Shown here in pieces: positions 1-5,623 of a DNA stretch of 5,623 bases; the stretch's first letter is position 1; the number at the start of each line of letters is the position of its first letter. Origin of the DNA: Chthoniobacterales bacterium (GTDB lineage: Bacteria; Verrucomicrobiota; Verrucomicrobiia; Chthoniobacterales; UBA10450); the NCBI GenBank assembly GCA_013812515.1, contig JACCTI010000046.1, positions 1 through 5,623 on the forward strand, read 5' to 3'. The notes beneath the pieces are model-generated. The model saw only the letters and a list, made by a program, of their open reading frames with translations, did no database searches and was not told where the DNA came from. The position numbers were made by a program, and so were the translations under genes.

Positions 1-847
1 GCCCGGGATCGCGCACTTCGCTGCCCGTGAAGGTGACGTTGTTCCAGGCGGACTGCGCAAAGAGCGGACCGACCATGGCCCGCCCAAACAACATCAGAAG
101 CGCGAAGGTTCCGGTGGCCGCGAGTCCCGGCTGCGCAACCTCGGGCCGCCAGCCATTCGCCCACGAATTCCACCAGAAAGCGCTGCGCGCAGCGCTGGTT
201 GGATTCCAGCCCAGCGCGAGCCCGAGCACGATCAAGCCAATCAGCGCCGCCGTCTTCGCGAAGGTAAAACTATTTTGCACGAGCTTGCCCAACTCCAGGC
301 CGCGCGTGTTGCTCCACGTGAGCAGGAGGATGACCGCGACCGCGACTAACTGCTCCGTCGAGAGACTGATCGCGTAGCTGCGGCCGAGGTGGATTGGCGC
401 GATGAGGTAATTCGTGGTCGCGATCGCCGGCACCAGAACTCCAGTGAATTTCGCGAAAGCCACGGCCACTGCCGCGATCGTGCCCGTCTGGACGACGAGG
501 AAAATCGCCCATCCGAAGAGAAATCCGAAAAGTGGCCCGTAAGCTTCGCGCAGAAAGACATACTGACCGCCGGCCCGCGGCATCATCGCGGCGAGCTCGG
601 CGCAGCAGAGCGCTCCGGTGATCGTGAGCAGGCCGGCGAGCGCCCAGGCGAGCAGGAGCCAACCGGGCGCGCCAATTAACCGCGCCGATTCTGCCGAGGT
701 AATGAAAATGCCTGATCCGATCATGGAGCCGATCACGATCATGGTCGCGTCGAGCTGGCCTAAGGAGCTGGTCAGCTGTCGCTCGGTGGGTTGTGTCTGC
801 GTCCCTTTATTCATGAACCCGAAGATTCCTTCGCGACGGATAAACAT
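1..847 (-). CDS. APC-superfamily amino acid permease (N-terminal 282 residues, runs off left edge)
   Basis: Inner-membrane amino acid/polyamine/organocation transporter, probably of the LAT-like branch; the substrate cannot be read from the sequence. Seen: the TM1 unwound-helix motif GSMIGSGIF (residues 40-48), then AELAAMMPRAGGQY (about 83-96) between TM2 and TM3, GWAIFLVVQTG in TM3, further hydrophobic segments at about 165-178 and 198-212, and AWNNVTFTGSEVRDPG (267-282) matching the family's loop motif before TM7. The open frame reaches base 2 with no stop, so about 150-200 C-terminal residues lie outside the window. Start: the ATG at 847 is the most upstream possible (in-frame TGA at 866-868) and follows an SD-like AGAAAGGA with a 9-nt spacer. 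A second ATG at 814 has GAAGGA at a poorer 12-nt spacing, but gives an N-terminus closer in length to the paralogue at 2176-3528, so the start remains uncertain. By hand, residues 40-134 align without gaps to that paralogue with about 43 of 95 identities. Confidence 0.9.
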   Translation of the reverse strand, partial: MFIRREGIFGFMNKGTQTQPTERQLTSSLGQLDATMIVIGSMIGSGIFITSAESARLIGAPGWLLLAWALAGLLTITGALCCAELAAMMPRAGGQYVFLREAYGPLFGFLFGWAIFLVVQTGTIAAVAVAFAKFTGVLVPAIATTNYLIAPIHLGRSYAISLSTEQLVAVAVILLLTWSNTRGLELGKLVQNSFTFAKTAALIGLIVLGLALGWNPTSAARSAFWWNSWANGWRPEVAQPGLAATGTFALLMLFGRAMVGPLFAQSAWNNVTFTGSEVRDPG

Positions 848-856
848 GGACGAAGA

Positions 857-864
857 TCCTTTCT
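857..864 (-). promoter_or_regulatory. Shine-Dalgarno site for the left-edge permease
   Basis: Reading the minus strand, AGAAAGGA sits 9 nt before the ATG at 847. It is complementary to the usual 3' tail of bacterial 16S rRNA. It is the reason for preferring the 847 start over the in-frame ATG at 814. Confidence 0.5.
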
Positions 865-875
865 CTCACGTCGGT

Positions 876-903
876 GAAAATCCGTGTTCATCTGTGGCCT
901 TTG
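876..903. repeat. Segment resembling a dispersed intergenic repeat (CACAGATGAACACGGAT type)
   Basis: On the minus strand the segment reads GGCCACAGATGAACACGGAT followed by TTTC. This is very close to a motif I recall as scattered between genes in many Verrucomicrobiota and Planctomycetes genomes, where spurious translations contain strings such as 'VHLWP' or 'MNTD'. Both strings occur here in non-coding frames. Only one copy is present in the window, so repetitiveness cannot be shown from this sequence. The neighbouring bases on the aminotransferase side (about 904-945) may belong to the same element. Confidence 0.4.
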
Positions 904-1063
904 CTCCTCTCCCAAACCTACGGCTGGGATGAAGCTTGCCAGTTTGTTGTTCAATCGTTGTGCGGTTGTTTGCGGCGTTATGAACGCGGAGACCATATCA
1001 ACTTGCTCGTTATAGCGAGGGTTCTCGCAAAGGCGATTCGCGCTGCAGGATCGGAAACTCGAT

Positions 1064-2179
1064 TCATTCTCCTCCCAATTCATCGAGCGCGTCGCTCAGA
1101 CGCTCGAGCCCGGCGCGCAGGCCTTCAGTTTGGCCGCCGATCCCGAGCCGGAAGTGCCGCGGCATCTCGAAGAATCTGCCGGGCACGACAGACGTTTCGT
1201 ACTCGTTGCGCAGCAGCCGGACGAATGCTTCGGAATCGTCGTCGCGCAGACGCGGAAAACAAACCGTGCCAGCTGGCGGGCGGAAGCACTCAAGGTCCTC
1301 GCGTGAATCCAGGAAGTCATCGAGGAGTCGGCGGTTTTGCGCGAGGAGGGTTTTTGCTCGTTCGCGAAATTGTTCTAAACCATCGAAAGCCATAACGGAC
1401 ATCCGCTCAGCACTGTGCGCGGCGACTGACCCGAACAGATCGTTGAGTAGCCAGATGCGACGAGCGAGATCGGGCGCGGCCAGAATCCAGCCGCACCGCA
1501 AGCCGCTCAAGCCATACAGCTTCGTTAGGCTGCTCGTGGCGATGAAAGGATTGTCCGATCCCGCCAGCGCTTGTCCGATCCGGAAGGAAAATGGCGCGTC
1601 CGGATCGAACAGCATTTCCACATAGACCTCGTCGACCAGGACTCTCGCGCCAGCGCGTCGCGCCATTTGCCCGATCTCGCGTAGCGTCTCAGCATCCAGG
1701 AGCGCTCCGCTGGGATTGTGCAGATTCGTGAGAACGATGAGACGCGTGTCAGCCGTCATCGTTGCGGCGATCTCGCCAGAATCGAGCGCGAAGGCGCTTT
1801 CGAACTTGCGCGAGATTCGCTTCACGCGGGCTCCGAGGTAACTTGCAACGTCGAGCAGCGGCCCGTAGGCCGGCTCTTCGATCAGGACTTCATCGCCCGA
1901 CTTGAGCACCGCGGCCATGGCAAGGTGATTCGCCATAGAGGTCCCGGTCGCCACGACAATACATTCCTCTGGCGCGCCCGTATGCCGCGCGAGGCGCTCC
2001 TGCAAAGGAGGGTAACCGTAACCGCTCGCCGACGTGGTGACTTCCAGATCGGCAACGCTCAAGGGAAACTCGGAGATTGGCACGTTCATGATCCCGCTCG
2101 TCGCGAGATTAAATGGCGCCTGCGAGCAGGTCTTCGCCCACTCCATGTATTTCGAGCGCATCTGGCGCGCGGAACTCAT
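1064..2179 (-). CDS. PLP-dependent aminotransferase, class I/II (fold type I)
   Basis: A 371-residue cytosolic enzyme expected to move an amino group from an amino acid to a 2-oxo acid through pyridoxal phosphate. Seen: substrate-entry motif GYGYPPLQERLARHTG (53-68), cofactor-loop segment ATGTSMANHLA (77-87), EEPAYGP with the ring-stacking Tyr105, TNLHNPSG with Asn155, DEVY with Asp183 and Tyr186 contacting the cofactor, SSLTKLYGLSGLRCGW with Lys220 as the Schiff-base lysine and Arg228 near the phosphate, and a C-terminal FRLGIGG with Arg344 in the place of the carboxylate-binding arginine of the aspartate aminotransferase family. All key residues are present, so it should be active. Length is slightly below the usual 380-400 residues. 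Substrate is not predictable; it belongs to the AspC-like assemblage generally annotated only as class I/II. The start overlaps the upstream permease stop (ATGA) and is preceded by a strong GGAGGA with a 5-nt spacer, indicating translational coupling and a shared transcript. Its substrate may therefore be whatever the permease imports (inference). Confidence 0.93.
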   Translation of the reverse strand: MSSARQMRSKYMEWAKTCSQAPFNLATSGIMNVPISEFPLSVADLEVTTSASGYGYPPLQERLARHTGAPEECIVVATGTSMANHLAMAAVLKSGDEVLIEEPAYGPLLDVASYLGARVKRISRKFESAFALDSGEIAATMTADTRLIVLTNLHNPSGALLDAETLREIGQMARRAGARVLVDEVYVEMLFDPDAPFSFRIGQALAGSDNPFIATSSLTKLYGLSGLRCGWILAAPDLARRIWLLNDLFGSVAAHSAERMSVMAFDGLEQFRERAKTLLAQNRRLLDDFLDSREDLECFRPPAGTVCFPRLRDDDSEAFVRLLRNEYETSVVPGRFFEMPRHFRLGIGGQTEGLRAGLERLSDALDELGGE

Positions 2180-3528
2180 ATTGCTCCTCCCTTGTCGCGG
2201 CGCGCACTCCAGAGGAAATACGCGGGTAATCCGGCGATCGCGATGGCCAGGCCGATGAATGCGCGCTTCGGGTCATGCACAAAAGTGCTCACCACGATGA
2301 GCCACTGCGCCGCAATGAAGAGGAGCGTCATCCAGGGATGTCCCGGCACACGAAAATCGATAGCTGCGGCCCTCTCGGTGTTGGCGCGCCAGCGGAAAAT
2401 AAAGAGACAAACGGCGGTGAGCCCGAAGAAGATGCAATCCATCGCGACCACGTAGTTCACGACCTGCGCGTACGTTCCCGTCAGTGCGATCACGATCGCC
2501 CACACTCCCTGCAACGCGATTGCAACAACAGGGACGCGCGTCTTCGGGTGAACCCACGCTACTCCGCGAAAAAACACGCGATCCTCCGCCATCGCGAAAT
2601 AAACCCGCGGCGCGGTCAGCATCGATTGCGCAAGAAAACCGAAGGCGGAAAAGGCGATTCCTGCGGCGATGAATTGCGCGCCGCGCGCTCCGAGCAACGA
2701 GCCCATGACGGAGGAGGCCGGTGTGGATGCGGCTGCCAAACCGGCCGGTCCGAGCGCGCGGACATAGGCGAAGTTCACGGAGGTATAGACGAGGATCACG
2801 CCGAGCACTCCGAGTACGAGCCCGCGTGGAAGAGTGCGCCGCGGAGCGCGCACTTCGCCGCCCAAAAAGCTGGAGGTTTGCCAGCCGCCATACGCGAAAA
2901 GCACCGGCGTCATTGCGGAGCCGAAGGCGATGAGGAGGTTCACGGAGGCGGGCTGATCGAGAACCGGCCGCCAGGAAACCTGCGACGGACCGCCGAAGGA
3001 GAAACTGCACACTACCAGGACCGCGATCGCGCCGATCGCTGTCAGCGTCAGAGCCGATTGCACGCGACTGCCCGCGCGCACGCCGAGACAGTTAATGCCC
3101 GTGAGGAAGGCAAGGGCGGCGACCGCCACAACCGCATCGCTGATTGGCCACTGCGTCAGCTCAAGGAAATAGCGCGCGAATGTCACCGCCACCGCCGCCA
3201 TTCCGCCGGTTTGAATCACGAGCAGCAGCACCCATCCGTAAATGAACGCGAGCGCAGGATGAAGCGCGTCGCGCAGATAGGCGTATTGCCCGCCCACCAC
3301 CGGCAGGCGCGCGGCGAGTTCCGCGTAGATAAAGCCGCCCACGAGTGCGATCAAACCGCCCGCAATCCAAGCGCCGAGAATCAGGGCGGAGGTATGCACT
3401 CGGCCCGCGACGATGTATGGATTAATGAAAATTCCGGCACCGATGATGCCGCCCATTACCGCCATCGTGGTGCCGAAAAGGCCAAGCTGCCGCGCCAGTC
3501 CGCCGGCCTCCTGGTTTGGTGCGTTCAT
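2176..3528 (-). CDS. APC-superfamily amino acid permease
   Basis: A complete 450-residue inner-membrane transporter with the hydrophobic profile of a 12-TM APC protein, the normal length for the family. Seen: TM1 motif GGIIGAGIF (26-34), AELAARLPVVGGQYAYLRDA (69-88) across TM2-TM3, YGGWQTSSFLGGEVRAPRR (213-231) leading to LPRGL before the next helix, APRVYFAMAEDRVFF (306-320) and HPKTRVPVVAIALQ (327-340) in the TM8-TM9 region, and FRVPGHPW (392-399) before the last two helices. These mark the LAT-like part of the superfamily. The exact substrate and whether it works as exchanger or symporter are not readable. Start: ATG at 3528 is the only possible initiator before an in-frame TAG at 3556-3558. 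The preceding bases (CGACCGTTTC) contain no SD, so initiation may be SD-independent. It forms a coupled pair with the downstream aminotransferase and is a paralogue of the left-edge permease. The upstream spacer holds a large palindrome. Confidence 0.95.
   Translation of the reverse strand: MNAPNQEAGGLARQLGLFGTTMAVMGGIIGAGIFINPYIVAGRVHTSALILGAWIAGGLIALVGGFIYAELAARLPVVGGQYAYLRDALHPALAFIYGWVLLLVIQTGGMAAVAVTFARYFLELTQWPISDAVVAVAALAFLTGINCLGVRAGSRVQSALTLTAIGAIAVLVVCSFSFGGPSQVSWRPVLDQPASVNLLIAFGSAMTPVLFAYGGWQTSSFLGGEVRAPRRTLPRGLVLGVLGVILVYTSVNFAYVRALGPAGLAAASTPASSVMGSLLGARGAQFIAAGIAFSAFGFLAQSMLTAPRVYFAMAEDRVFFRGVAWVHPKTRVPVVAIALQGVWAIVIALTGTYAQVVNYVVAMDCIFFGLTAVCLFIFRWRANTERAAAIDFRVPGHPWMTLLFIAAQWLIVVSTFVHDPKRAFIGLAIAIAGLPAYFLWSARRDKGGAI
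2184..2193 (-). promoter_or_regulatory. Strong SD inside the permease 3' end, driving the coupled aminotransferase
   Basis: Minus-strand AAGGGAGGAG lies within the last permease codons (Lys-Gly-Gly-Ala). The GGAGGA core ends 5 nt before the aminotransferase ATG at 2179, and permease stop and aminotransferase start share the tetranucleotide ATGA (2176-2179). This fixes the aminotransferase start and supports termination-reinitiation. Confidence 0.85.
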
Positions 3529-3581
3529 GAAACGGTCGTGATGGCTAAGTGGCCTCTAGCAGTCGAAGCCCGAGTAATGGT

Positions 3582-3690
3582 CTGGGGAGCGCACGCGCCC
3601 TCGCCGACGCGAATTTTTCTGCAGAGCGCCAGCGAAATACGTTTTGGCCAAGCCGCCAAAACCAGCACGCGAGGCGCGTGCGCTCCCCAG
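3582..3690. repeat. Nested palindromic intergenic element with 18-bp inverted arms
   Basis: The arm CTGGGGAGCGCACGCGCC (3582-3599) is the exact reverse complement of 3673-3690. If C3600 is bulged, four more pairs form (3601-3604 with 3669-3672). Inside, GTTTTGGC (3641-3648) and GCCAAAAC (3655-3662) make a perfect 8-bp hairpin with a 6-nt loop. The element fills most of the 188-bp spacer (3529-3716) between the M20 peptidase stop and the permease start; the rest of the spacer shows no gene. Its span and architecture recall BIME-like paired REP sequences or a miniature inverted-repeat element. No flanking target duplication is evident and only one copy is visible. There is no T-run beyond the outer arm, so a standard intrinsic terminator is unlikely, though the folded RNA could still affect 3'-end processing between the two gene pairs. 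Confidence 0.75.
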
Positions 3691-3716
3691 ATGCTGCAAC
3701 AGCTGCCACCTTCTGC

Positions 3717-5285
3717 TCACCTCGTATCTGATACGACACCAGCCTGCCCTAAGCCGCTGAACAAAGCCGCGAAAACCTCGATCCCGTCCCAAAGATTCTG
3801 GAGACGAATGTTCTCATCCTCGGCGTGCTGGTTGTCGTCGTGGTTTGCGATCGGCAGCCCGATGACGGGAGTATTTTCGGGCTGCTGAAAAAGGTACATC
3901 GGAATGCTGCCGCCCATTGTCGGAAGACGAATCGGTTCATGCCCGGCTGCGATCATGATCTCCGTCAGCTCGCGCGACAACGGCAGGTCCAGCGGTGTGC
4001 GCGCGGAAGGGTAACCGCTCCCCCATTCCACCTTCACGATCTTCCTGTGAGCAAGACGCATCTCGGTATTCGGCGTCTCGCGCACGACCGTGAATCCTTG
4101 CGCTTCCAGGTGACGCTCGACCAATGGCTTGATCGACTCTGGCGTTTCCTTCGGGACGAGGCGGAAGTCGATCGAGGCACGCGCCTCGGTTGGAATCGTG
4201 TTCGAAGCTTGCGCACCGACGCGACCCGCTTCAATCCCGCGCACGTTTAACGCGGGCGCCATGAGCAACTCGTTCAACGGCTTTCCACCACCTTCAGTTG
4301 CGCCAATCTGAAACTCGCGCCGCAGATCGGATTCCACGTCGGGAATCTTTTTTAACGCCTCCAGCTCCGCGAAAGTCGGCGGCTGCACTTCGTCAGCGAA
4401 GCCCTTGATCAGAATGCGTCCGTCCTCATCGCGCATGGAGTCGATCAGATGGGTCAGAGCCACGATCGGGCTCGGAACCCAGTTCCCGTAATGGCCGTCG
4501 TGCAAACCTTTCGCTGGACCGTAAACCGTCAGATCAAGTCCGACCGTGCCGCGCGCCCCGAAATAGAGCTGCATGCGCCGGCTCTGATGCACTGGCCCGT
4601 CGCAAAGAATCCATGCATCCGGTCGTAGCTCCTGCGGATATTTCGTCAGGTACGCGGCGAGGTGCGGAGAGCCAGCTTCCTCTTCACCCTCGAAGACGAA
4701 ACGGAGATTCACTGCCGGTTTTGTTTCACCAGCTCGCAGAACATCTAACGCCGCAAGCATGGCGATGATCGGCGCCTTGTCATCGCCAGTCGAACGGCCG
4801 TAAAGACGCCATTCGGGATCGAGCGACGTCGTCTTTCGCCAGTCCACGTCCACACCCGAGGCGTCACGCATTGTGGGCGTCCATGGCTCGCTTTTCCACC
4901 GCGCTGCATCGACCGGTTGCCCATCGTAATGTGCGTAAAACGCAATCGTGCGTTTCGCGTTAGGCACGGTCAGCTCCGCAAAGACGATCGGCGGCGCGTT
5001 TTCGACCGTCAGCAATCGCGTGGTGAGTCCGCGCTTCTCGCACATCGCGCGCAGCGCATCCGCATTCCGCCGAATGTTTGGCCCGTCATCCGCGAGATTC
5101 GGGACCGCAACGAAGTTCACAAACTCCGCCATGATTTCGCGCTCGTGTTCCGTACGCCAAACGCGAGCTTGTTTCGCCGCAACCGCAGGTTTGAATTCGA
5201 CCAGGGCGCCGGGTTCGCCGCCCCCGGCTACAACGAGGTGCGTTGCGACGAACGCAATAATCCCGACTGCCCCGCGCGAGAACAT
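3717..5285 (-). CDS. M20-family metallopeptidase (dipeptidase/carboxypeptidase type), probably exported
   Basis: A di-zinc amidohydrolase-fold peptidase of the M20 family, close in motif pattern to carnosinase/CNDP-like dipeptidases; 522 residues, longer than the usual 450-480 because of an N-terminal extension. Seen: zinc ligand His119 in YAHYDGQPVD (117-126) with Asp121, bridging Asp168 in GRSTGDDK (163-170), general base Glu202 and ligand Glu203 in FEGEEEAGS (198-206), ligand Asp229 in CDGP, lid-domain His262 in GLHDGHYGN, Arg375 in SIDFRLVP, and last ligand His487 in NHDDNQHAEDENIRL (481-495). Residue roles are assigned by analogy to CNDP2. The catalytic set is complete. Residues about 1-22 (MFSRGAVGIIAFVATHLVVA...) look like a signal peptide without a lipobox cysteine, so a periplasmic or secreted location is inferred. 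The start lies 18 bp after the dcp stop with only a weak SD-like GCGAG, and the two are probably cotranscribed. The substrate is likely small peptides but not provable here. Confidence 0.93.
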   Translation of the reverse strand: MFSRGAVGIIAFVATHLVVAGGGEPGALVEFKPAVAAKQARVWRTEHEREIMAEFVNFVAVPNLADDGPNIRRNADALRAMCEKRGLTTRLLTVENAPPIVFAELTVPNAKRTIAFYAHYDGQPVDAARWKSEPWTPTMRDASGVDVDWRKTTSLDPEWRLYGRSTGDDKAPIIAMLAALDVLRAGETKPAVNLRFVFEGEEEAGSPHLAAYLTKYPQELRPDAWILCDGPVHQSRRMQLYFGARGTVGLDLTVYGPAKGLHDGHYGNWVPSPIVALTHLIDSMRDEDGRILIKGFADEVQPPTFAELEALKKIPDVESDLRREFQIGATEGGGKPLNELLMAPALNVRGIEAGRVGAQASNTIPTEARASIDFRLVPKETPESIKPLVERHLEAQGFTVVRETPNTEMRLAHRKIVKVEWGSGYPSARTPLDLPLSRELTEIMIAAGHEPIRLPTMGGSIPMYLFQQPENTPVIGLPIANHDDNQHAEDENIRLQNLWDGIEVFAALFSGLGQAGVVSDTR

Positions 5286-5303
5286 CGTTGCTCGCTAGCT
5301 TCG

Positions 5304-5623
5304 CTAATTCGTCGTGGGCGGCGCTTCCAGCGGCGGCGCGACCTCCAAGCCACGGCGCTTCAGGAGCGGCGCGATAAATGGCTCCTTCCCCGTGAAGTTC
5401 CGGAAGAGATTGAGCGCTTCATCGCTCCCCCCGCGTGAAAGCAACGTCTTTCGGAAGCGGTCCCCGTTCTCGCGGGTGAGGCCGCCGTGCTGGTTAAACC
5501 ATTCCACCGTGTCCGCATCGAGCACCTCGCTCCAGATATAGGAATAGTAGCCCGCTGAATACCCGCCGGAGAAACTATGCGAAAAGTAGGTGCTGCGGTA
5601 CCGCGGCGGCACGACCGGCAAAT
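5304..5623 (-). CDS. dcp: Peptidyl-dipeptidase Dcp, M3 family (C-terminal 105 codons, runs off right edge)
   Basis: This is the C-terminal end of a zinc metallopeptidase of family M3A that removes dipeptides from the C-terminus of oligopeptides. Seen: VPPRYRSTYFSHSF followed by SGGYSAGYYSYIWSEVLDAD, the Gly/Tyr-rich loop that lines the substrate cleft in M3 enzymes, then WFNQHGGLTRENGDRFRK and LLSRGGSDEALNLFRNFTGK, ending in APLLKRRGL. These match the remembered end of E. coli Dcp (YFSHIFGGGYAAGYYAYLW..., GGLTRENG.RFR, SRG, HRGL) very closely. That distinguishes it from oligopeptidase A, whose C-terminus is also related but less alike. After RRGL there is a short Pro-rich tail (EVAPPLEAPPTTN) not in E. 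coli Dcp as I remember it. The HEXXH zinc site lies outside the window, so activity cannot be judged. Stop TAG is at 5304-5306, 18 bp before the M20 peptidase start. Confidence 0.92.
   Translation of the reverse strand, partial: LPVVPPRYRSTYFSHSFSGGYSAGYYSYIWSEVLDADTVEWFNQHGGLTRENGDRFRKTLLSRGGSDEALNLFRNFTGKEPFIAPLLKRRGLEVAPPLEAPPTTN

Larger units (their letters stand above)
848..1063. other. 216-bp intergenic spacer between aminotransferase and left-edge permease
   Basis: No credible gene on either strand: the short open frames here are the ends of antisense shadows. About 36 nt after the aminotransferase stop (minus-strand sense) are two overlapping small inverted repeats. GCGAG (1015-1019) can pair with CTCGC (1024-1028) around a GGTT loop, and CTCG (1006-1009) can alternatively pair with CGAG (1016-1019). 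No T-tract follows, so this is not a convincing intrinsic terminator. TATAAC on the minus strand (1010-1015) resembles a -10 box but has no good -35 partner. A dispersed-repeat-like segment at 876-903 is listed separately. The spacing leaves open whether the left permease has its own promoter. Confidence 0.6.

Noticed and set aside
270..662. 130-codon minus-strand open frame
   Set aside because: Same strand but shifted frame within the left permease; Arg-rich and without motif, whereas the other frame encodes clear APC motifs to the window edge.
811..1083. 90-codon minus-strand open frame in the spacer as a possible small gene
   Set aside because: It runs through repeat-like sequence, overlaps the permease start and aminotransferase end in another frame, and its 'MNTD' segment is what the intergenic repeat itself encodes by chance.
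1718..2455. 245-codon plus-strand open frame
   Set aside because: Antisense to the aminotransferase and permease 3' end; Arg/His-rich with no motif, while the minus-strand frames have full family motifs.
3582..3690. Intrinsic terminator for the peptidase operon
   Set aside because: The stem is long with a large loop, and no T-tract follows the outer arm or inner hairpin in the minus-strand direction.
2275..3888. 537-codon open frame on the plus strand
   Set aside because: It lies antisense to the whole permease and the end of the M20 gene and crosses the palindromic spacer. The translation is dominated by Arg, His, Glu and Asp with no domain motif, typical of a GC-rich antisense shadow.
5292..5306. 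Direct repeat of TCGCTA (5292-5297 and 5301-5306) between dcp and the M20 gene
   Set aside because: Six bases repeated once next to a stop codon is easily chance, and no function follows from it.
4917..5438. 173-codon plus-strand open frame across the dcp-M20 junction
   Set aside because: Antisense to two well-supported peptidase genes and without any recognisable motif.

Overview
The window is a stretch of bacterial chromosome, GC-rich by eye (roughly 60%, not computed). All five recognisable genes lie on the minus strand, so the transcriptional order runs from high to low coordinates. There is no RNA gene, phage gene, transposase, CRISPR array or toxin/defence gene. The lineage cannot be fixed from the sequence. 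The protein families, the weak or variable Shine-Dalgarno (SD) use and two intergenic repeat-like segments remind me of soil Verrucomicrobiota (Chthoniobacterales-like), with Acidobacteriota as an alternative. This is recollection, not a search result.

Layout in transcription order: (1) the last 105 codons of a peptidyl-dipeptidase Dcp (M3 metallopeptidase), running off the right edge and ending at 5304. (2) After an 18-bp gap, a complete M20-family di/oligopeptidase with an apparent N-terminal signal sequence (5285-3717). (3) A 188-bp spacer dominated by a nested palindrome, with 18-bp perfect inverted arms about 110 bp end to end and an inner 8-bp hairpin. (4) A complete 12-TM APC-superfamily amino acid permease (3528-2176) whose stop overlaps by ATGA with (5) a complete fold-type I PLP-dependent aminotransferase (2179-1064). 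(6) A 216-bp spacer holding a short segment that resembles a dispersed intergenic repeat. (7) The first 282 codons of a second APC permease, paralogous to the first, running off the left edge.

Read together, the genes suggest peptide and amino acid scavenging. Dcp releases dipeptides from the C-terminus of oligopeptides, the M20 enzyme could hydrolyse the small products, the permeases would move amino acids (or related amines) across the inner membrane, and the aminotransferase would remove or exchange the amino group. Translational coupling makes the permease-aminotransferase link strong. The link between the peptidase pair and the permease pair is only co-orientation across a repeat-bearing spacer. 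I see no clearly new biological system here. The most unusual non-coding item is the nested palindrome at 3582-3690.
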